Below, one piece after another: positions 58,117-64,000 of a stretch of DNA of 64,000 nt. The stretch lies in NCBI RefSeq assembly GCF_022682495.2, contig NC_071389.1:60658239-60722238 (forward strand), in the 5' to 3' direction. Numbering within the stretch: position 1 is the stretch's first letter; every line of letters starts with the position of its first letter. A program made the translations under genes and the position numbers. The stretch is from Desmodus rotundus. Lineage: Eukaryota > Chordata > Mammalia > Chiroptera > Phyllostomidae. The notes beneath the pieces are model-generated. The model had not been told where the DNA came from. It saw only the letters and a program-made list of their open reading frames with translations, and did not search any database.

Positions 58117-58152
58117 TAACAATACAAAACAAAACAAAACAAAAACAAAAAA
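58117..58152. repeat. (CAAAA)n microsatellite
   Basis: AATACAAAACAAAACAAAACAAAAACAAAAAACC run. Confidence 0.9.
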
Positions 58153-58159
58153 CCGAACT

Positions 58160-60715
58160 AGCTCAGAAAAAGGCAAAATCCTTCCAATTCTAGTTTTTCT
58201 TAATGCTTGGCTGCCTTCCCACTTTGGGGAGCAAATGTTAATGTCATCTCTGCTTTGCTGCAGGGAGTGTTAACTCGGAGAATGAAGCTCCCCATCTGCA
58301 TCAGGTAGCCTAACGGAAGACCTCGAGATACAAAGTTTTCAGTAGGTAGAAGCTTGTCATTGTTTCATTTTTCCCTGAGCAACTTTTTTAATTCACCTTT
58401 GAAATGGTTTAGATCTTGCTTCAGTTTTGCATTTTCCAGCTCTGTTTTCTAATTCCAAGCAGCCCATTTATCTTTACCCCTCCTATGTATGTCTCAAATT
58501 AATACAGGTTGAGTCTTACTGAACTGCTCCTTTAACATCCTTTTACTGAACTCATTAATGGGGAGATGATGATTTATTTTACAGGGAAAGGGATATGGAG
58601 AGCTTTGCCCTTAGCTCGTCTCTTGTGAGATGAGATTACAAGAAGCTGGAATGTTTATCTTTCGTGAGTAGGTCTTTATGACAGGGTTTATACCCACTCC
58701 TTTTTTGCATGTATTTACATTCTGGCATCACTCATTGGAGTGCTTTGCTCCAAGATCATGAGGGGAGATGCCCTAAATCCCCAGAAGAATTAACTGCTGT
58801 GTCTGAGGGTCACTGCGGTGGTCCTCCCGGGGTGTTTGTCTGTCTCCTCCATTTCAAATGCACTGAAGCCACGTGGTGCGTCTCCAGTAGATGGAGGACT
58901 CCCCTGCGTGTTCTTGCCCCACCACGCCACGCTCTGACGTGTGTTCAGTGAAAAGCTAAACACCGGGATCATCAAATAGCGCTGGCTTTCAAGGTGGTTT
59001 GGATTGCAAACTTTATAAAGTGATAGATCAGAAATAGCCACATTAACAATGATATCAGTGTCAGTATTATTTAGCAGCTCAGAAAGAGATTGGCTGAAGG
59101 TAGCTAAGGAGGGAACGCTGTTGTTTACACTGAGCTGAACAGAGAATAAATTCATGACCACATTAGTTTTCATTTTATTATCAAATGTATTATTATTTTA
59201 ATTTAAAGAGTTTTCTGTCAAGTGATTGAGGTCTTTTTTGGGGAAGGTGCTACCAATGGAATCCTCAAAACATTGAGAAAATTTAGATTACATTTACCTA
59301 CTTCTTTTTATAGTGAAGAGATTGATGTGTAGAAATGGTAACTATTGTCAATTTCTAATTAGTGTAGATTCTGGACTAGGTTATGTGGACTAGTTGTCAT
59401 TTCAAACACTAAGATTTTAATTCTGGAGAGGATCATATCTCCTCCTAAACATAATCATATTCTGCTGCATAAGTATTATTATCCTGTCTATGCTATTTTA
59501 TCCTATCATATCATATTATGCTGTATAAGCCAAGGCTGATAGAAACACAGAAGTTAGGCAACTGAGCCCGACTCAGAGTAATGATGAATAAGCTTGCAAG
59601 GAGACTAGAAGTCTCATGAAAAGGGATGGAAATACACCTCATAGTCTTACAAACTGGAATATTTGCCCGTAGAGGTATGGGAGCAGCTGGGAGAGTGTGC
59701 TGTCGGTTGACTTGAGTGAAATACAACCTTCTCTTATCTAGTTGTAACTGAGCCAAAAGAACTTTCTCTTGCTCCTTGTGAGGTTGTTTTTGTCATCCCT
59801 TTTGAAGTTTGTTCTGTTTTACCAACTCATATTCTTCTGATCACTGCCTGAAATTAAACATGTCGTGACCTATCATAGGTTTATATTTGCATGCAAAGTA
59901 AGTCAATCAAGCCTGTACTCACTGAGACAGCAGTCGGGTGGCTGCTGGGGCTCCTGAAGAGGGATCTTGCTCCTTGTTCCTCTTCCACTCCTTTCCTGCT
60001 TCTCCTCACTCCCTCCCACCAGGTGGGGAAGGACGCAAGCAAGAGCTTGGGAAAGTTTTATGAAGCCCCATCTTGGATGTCTTGGATAAACTGTGAATTG
60101 CTTGCTAGCCTACAAAATAAGAAATCCCTGGTTCAACTCAGGAACACATGATCAGTTGGAGGATCCCTGGGGACAGCTGGTAGACTGATATCAATGATTG
60201 ATTCCCTCCTAAAGTACTGGGGTTTATAGTCATAGCTGACCCAAAATTTCAAAGTTTTCTGCCTACTTTCTATGCAATTTCTTTTTCTAATTCAACAAAT
60301 CACTTAATCCCCAAATATGTCACCATTCCTCCCTAGTGGTTATGTGAGAGTTATACTAATCCTGAGTACTTCATCTACTGAACCTGAGTTGGGTGAAGGC
60401 TCATGTTCAAAGACATCCGATAAGGAGCTACAGGGAGAAGAAAAGTCATCCAAGATTAACATAGGTGAGGCAAACCGGAATTGAAACAGTGGTGAGATGA
60501 AAGAAAAGGTTTTCAACTTTCTTGGTTTTTTAAGTGTATCCATATTGAAGCAAGACTGGAGACGTGTATGCTCGGTCTGTTGTCCCTGTGGCCTGTGCAT
60601 TCCGGCAACACAATAGTGATAAATAGCAATCTGGAGGGCAGACTTCTTTATCTTGATGTGTCCCCAAGTCTCTAAAGTGTCTTAGAGGGTCTTTGAAGTT
60701 GGCACTAGTAACAGA
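58160..60715. other. No recognised feature
   Basis: Unassigned. A TCATATTCTGCTGCATAAG / ATCATATTATGCTGTATAAG repeat pair near 59455-59530 is AT-rich. ORFs 58790-59173 (-) and 59891-60151 (+) have no named family. Confidence 0.35.
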
Positions 60716-60719
60716 GTGT

Positions 60720-60865
60720 GACTTCTCACAACAGTTGTATGATGGGAGTGTTTTCAGCTCAATTTTATGGATGAAGAAATAGAGGCTCCAGATAAAACAA
60801 TGTGTTCAACGTTACAAATTTAGAATGTAGCAACTAGTACTTAAATCTGCATCTCTAAACTATTT
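60720..60865 (+). mobile_element. MIR SINE fragment
   Basis: CTTCTCACAACAGTTGTATGATGGGAGTG, TCAATTTTATGGATGAAGAAATAGAGGCTCCAGATAAAACAATG and GTTACAAATTTAGAATGTAGCAACTAG fit MIR order. Confidence 0.75.
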
Positions 60866-60894
60866 CACAATACTTGCCCAGCTGCACCAAGCCC

Positions 60895-61265
60895 AAAATG
60901 TGGAAATCAGTGGAGTCCTTCTCATTCCGACTTCTCACCAATCAGTCAGCAAGTCCCATTCTTTTTATCTCTACAGGAGTTTTCCCTTTGTTCTTACTTC
61001 TCTACTACTGTTACTCCTGACCTTCATCAGGGCCTTTCACTTCTAGCCAACATTACTCTAATTCTAATTAGAATTAGAATTCTAATTTGAGTCTTACCTC
61101 AATTTTTGTCCTATTTCCAATCCATCCATGTTATTGACTGAGTGGTTTTGTTTTAATAATACAAATATAGCCCTGCCTATTCCCTTCTTAAAAGTCATTT
61201 TAGCTCTCTATAGCTTTGAAAGTCAGCTCAGACACTTAGTTTGATATGCTCTTAGTTTGAAATAA
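60895..61265. mobile_element. Ancient interspersed repeat, family not named
   Basis: TCACCAATCAGTCAGCAAGTCCCATTC, TCCATCCATGTTATTGACTG, and TATAGCCCTGCCTATTCCCTTCTTAAAAGTC resemble the same old repeat type as 23275-23600. Contains overlapping palindromes at 61061-61086. Confidence 0.35.
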
Positions 61266-61537
61266 AATAACCTTGGAAATCTTCCCACTTATTATCTCTT
61301 TTGTTCCTGTCCAATTCCAATACCATCTCCTCTGTACCCAGCTGCACAGTTCCCACATGAAACAGGGTATCTCTCTCTCATCATCATCCAGCCAGTTCTG
61401 GTCATGGACTTACAAAGGATTCTTTACCTTTTGTTTAATTATTCAAAATTTTACTTTTGAAGCACAAAGGCTTTATCAGCTATATTTAGGAAGCCATGGA
61501 TATTTATATTCCCATATGTTTCTTCACAAACATATTT

Positions 61538-61740
61538 TTTAAAGATTTTATTTATTTAAGTTTAGAGAGAGGTGAGGGGAGGGAGTAAGACAGGGAGAGA
61601 AACATCAATTGGTTGCCTCTTGAACGCCCCCAACCAGGGACCTGGCCCACAATCCGGGCCCGTGCCCTGAATGAGACTCAAACCGGCAACCCTTCGGTCT
61701 GCTGGATGGCACCCAACCCACTGAACCACAACAGTCAGGG
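61538..61740 (-). mobile_element. VES SINE (bat)
   Basis: AAGATTTTATTTATTTAAGTTTAGAGAGAGG tail side, GAAACATCAATTGGTTGCCTC, AACCAGGGACCTGGCCCACAATCCGGGC, GAGACTCAAACCGGCAACCCTTCGGTC and CAGTCAGGGC head. Perfect target duplication of 16 bp at 61522-61537 and 61741-61756. ORF 61613-61876 starts in the SINE and is not a gene. Confidence 0.96.
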
Positions 61741-61759
61741 CTTCACAAACATATTTATA

Positions 61760-62225
61760 TTCCTACAGGTTTCTTCACAAGCAACAGTGAAATATAAGGA
61801 GATGCCTTTTTCCTGCCTCTCTGTAAATACACCTGCTATGAATGCCTTGGAGTTCTATTTTCTCTTTCTGCAGTGAAGTAGGTAGTAGGTGTTTACATTG
61901 TTCTATCTTTTGGTAGGAAAATACACTTCTAAAATAAATGCTATATAAAAAGGTTTTTCTTACTCCCTAGATGTCATTTATTTCACTGTGTGGAAGTGTT
62001 ATAGCTATAAGACTTGATATAGTCAAAATATTTCCTACCTTGTAGGGCCATCCTTCCTGCCCCTTTGAGGTCTTGCTGTGACCAATGGAGTGGAGTGGAA
62101 ATGGTGACGCCAACTCCAGGCAGAAGTTTTAAAAGCCTTCATGTGGTTCCACAAACTCCAGCAATGTCTAGATAGACTTCTTTTTCAGCCTGGACTCCAA
62201 GATAAGAGGATGTTGTCCACAATTT
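61760..62225. other. No firm call, old repeat-like
   Basis: TGTGACCAATGGAGTGGAGTGGAAATGG and CAACTCCAGGCAGAAGTTTTAAAAGCC near 62080-62140 resemble an old repeat with CCAATGG / TTCCAGGCAGAAG motifs. Not assigned. Confidence 0.3.
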
Positions 62226-62229
62226 TAGT

Positions 62230-62520
62230 CACTTATCTAATGTGACGAGAGTAAGAAAGAGACTTTGTTGTAGCAAGGCACCAAGATTTTCGGATTGTTT
62301 GCAACGCCAGCGTATCTAGCAAAGGGGACTGATAAACCGGGGCTCCAATATTTTCGGAGCCCCATGGGGATTATTGACGCATTCTCCTCCGCAGTCACGT
62401 AAGCATCTTTGGTTGGTTTCTGTGCACCATGGTCGGCTCTTAGCACACATCTTCAAAATTAAACGCAGGAACACTACTCCCAAAAGTCTCAGGTTTCCAA
62501 GGGGTCTTAATGTCATTTGG
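62230..62520 (-). other. CpG-richer patch with overlapping minus ORFs, unassigned
   Basis: Two overlapping minus readings (62237-62446, 69 codons; 62316-62516, 66 codons). The second is Cys-rich near its end (CAKSRPWCTETNQRC, CLRDCGGEC). CpG density is higher than in the neighbourhood. No splice sites, start context or domain confirmed; could be an old exon, a retrocopy or chance. No function is assigned. Confidence 0.25.
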
Positions 62521-62739
62521 CTTGATTCCCTATATAGTACTTGAATATCCTATATGATATCTATCCTTGATGATTCCAGTGGTTAGAGACTCACTCCTTT
62601 CCAAGGCAGCCTGCATCATTTGTGACAACTTTACATGTTAGAATATTCTTTATCACATTTACTGGAGTTTGTTTCCTCTAACTTTGTATAGTCAGTGGTT
62701 TTACTTCTGCTCTGTGACCGTATGCTTCTCTCTCCTCTC

Positions 62740-62972
62740 CCTTTCTCTTCTCTCCTGTAGGCTGCTTCTTTCTGAATCACCCCAGTGTTTACCATGGCTC
62801 GTGATTGAAATCCCTCATCACTGACCCACAAAGAAGGCCGTGTGAACAAACGGGGAAGGCGGCATCCACAAGCCAGGGAGAGAGGCCTCGGCAGTAACCA
62901 ACCCTGCAACACTTTGACCTTAGACTTCTAGCTCCTGAAACTGTGAGAAAATAAATTTCTGTAGTTTGAGCC
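62740..62972 (+). mobile_element. MaLR-type LTR 3' part (MLT1/MST-like)
   Basis: GGAAGGCGGCATCCACAAGCCAGGGAGAGAGGCC, AACCAACCCTGCAACACTTTGACCTTAGACTTCTAGCTCCTGAAACTGTGAGAAAATAAATTTCTGTAGTTTGAGCC is the canonical end of this LTR group (compare 48138-48472). The 93-codon minus ORF 62631-62912 lies across it. Confidence 0.8.
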
Positions 62973-62979
62973 AAAAATG

Positions 62980-63505
62980 AATGAATGAATGAAATTTCTC
63001 ATCACTATAGTGGTTACTGTCATCTGAAAGCACGGTAGTTTTCATTATCCCTCGCAATATGTGTTCTCAGGGTGACGGCAGTAATCTCAGTGCATTTTGC
63101 TATTTGTGCAGAATAGAGGCTACCACCTCCCTTTTTCTGGGCTCTGCATTTCTGTTAATTTGAACTAAAATCATATTAACTTTTTTTGCCAGCTATATTA
63201 CATTATGGGAAAGGACTTTGTTTTAAATAAAATTTAAGTTTAGAAAAAAGAACTAACAGAAAACAAAAAAACAAGTTGTAAATATGAATACTGCATATGG
63301 ATGAGAATTTTTGCATTATATCACAAACCATTTCAGTGGTGTTAGCTAATCCTCAGGACTCCTTGCTTTGATTTCTCTCAATAATCTTCATCAGTGCGTT
63401 CTACTTAGAGAGATACACTCCTCCCTCAGTTCTAACTAAAAATCATCTGGTTTTTATAACATTCCGCAATTTCCCTACACATTTACTTCTCCCTTTTTTG
63501 TTTCC
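62980..63505. other. No recognised feature
   Basis: Contains a short AATG run (GAATGAATGAATGA near 62978) and AT-rich sequence. Nothing else assigned. Confidence 0.35.
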
Positions 63506-63507
63506 TG

Positions 63508-63669
63508 TGAAGCGGAAGGTCACAGGTTTGATTTCTGGTCAAGGCACATGCCTGGGTTGCAGGCCAAGTCCCCAGTGGCAGGCCATTCAAGAGGCAACTA
63601 ACTGATCGAGGCAACTGAACTGATCGATGTTTCTCTCCTTCTCTCTCTCCCTCCCTTCCTCTCTCTCAA

Positions 63670-63708
<39 letters not shown>

Positions 63709-63729
63709 AATCTTTAATTAAAAAAAAAG
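63508..63729 (+). mobile_element. VES SINE, 5'-truncated
   Basis: Starts within the tRNA-like part (CCTGTGAAGCGGAAGG), then GGTTTGATTTCTGGTCAAGGCACATGCCTGGGTTGCAGGCC, AAGAGGCAACTAAC, CTCTCTCTCCC and an (AATA)n tail of about 42 bp at 63668-63709. The head is missing, so it has no complete promoter. A GATCGAGGCAACTGAACTGATCGATG duplication-like stretch lies near 63604-63628. Confidence 0.9.
63668..63709. repeat. (AAAT)n microsatellite
   Basis: Expanded tail of the VES SINE, ten or so AAAT units. Confidence 0.97.
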
Positions 63730-64000
63730 AAGTAACCCAGAAGCCCATGATCCTTGATGCTGCTACACTACCTTCTCTCTCCCAACCTGTACCTATGACC
63801 TCATGGGGAGCTCCCTATGATTTTGTTTATAGATCTTTCTGCACAATTTGTAGATACCACCTGCAAGTGGACAGCTGCAGCACTATAGCCCCATATTTGG
63901 GACATCTCTGAAGGACAGTGCCAAAGGAAAACTCCCCCTGGGAGCAGAACTTTTGGCAGTGCACCTGGTTATTCACTTTGTTTAGGAGAAATGACCAGAC

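Noticed and set aside
1..64000. Bacterial operons, phage or viral gene cassette
   Set aside because: No ribosome binding sites, no dense ORFs and no viral coding frames; SINE, LINE and MIR content shows mammalian nuclear DNA.

Overview
This window looks like non-coding mammalian nuclear DNA from a bat, most likely a Yangochiroptera or vesper-type bat. Nine tRNA-derived SINEs of the VES type (head CCCTGGCTGGTGTGGCTCAGT, CT-rich body, AATAAA-like tail) lie on both strands. They sit with L1 fragments of several ages, MIR, MER5-like hAT elements, MaLR-type LTRs and a mariner of the kind that spread in bats. There is no bacterial gene, operon, CRISPR array or viral coding region, and no ORF here reads as an intact conserved protein. 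Most long ORFs are L1 ORF2 remnants, microsatellite readings or GC-rich CpG-island readings.

Layout. 1-5 kb: a VES SINE, a MIR, a 748-bp internally deleted mariner with TA target duplication, and old hAT fragments. 5.25-6.6 kb: a young 5'-truncated L1 bounded by a perfect 19-bp target duplication. 6.7-15 kb: a MER5A with a recognisable 8-bp hAT target site, a VES SINE, LTR-like fragments and a (GGAA)n microsatellite. 15-24 kb: L1 3' ends on both strands, a candidate retrocopy ending in a poly(A) signal and A tract near 19.26 kb, and a decayed coding-like patch near 23.9 kb. 24-34 kb: AT-rich, with an 85-bp minisatellite at 26.3-26.7 kb that shows alternating (dimeric) unit types, and an old L1. 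34-42 kb: an L1 ORF2 segment split by a VES SINE, further VES copies and a solo LTR at 40.2-40.7 kb.

43-44 kb: one strong CpG island, the only promoter-like element in the window. It holds a palindromic sequence giving splice-donor consensus on both strands, so it probably marks the first exon of a gene whose other exons I cannot see. 44-64 kb: VES SINEs, a long old minus-strand L1 (about 46.7-50.6 kb) carrying a MaLR LTR and a young L1 3' end, an L1 5' region, ERV-type LTRs and a MaLR LTR end.

The genes do not form a pathway. The content is a TE-rich, gene-poor interval around one CpG-island promoter. Repeat families were called by recognising motifs in the sequence, not by a database search, and boundaries are approximate except where a target duplication is given.
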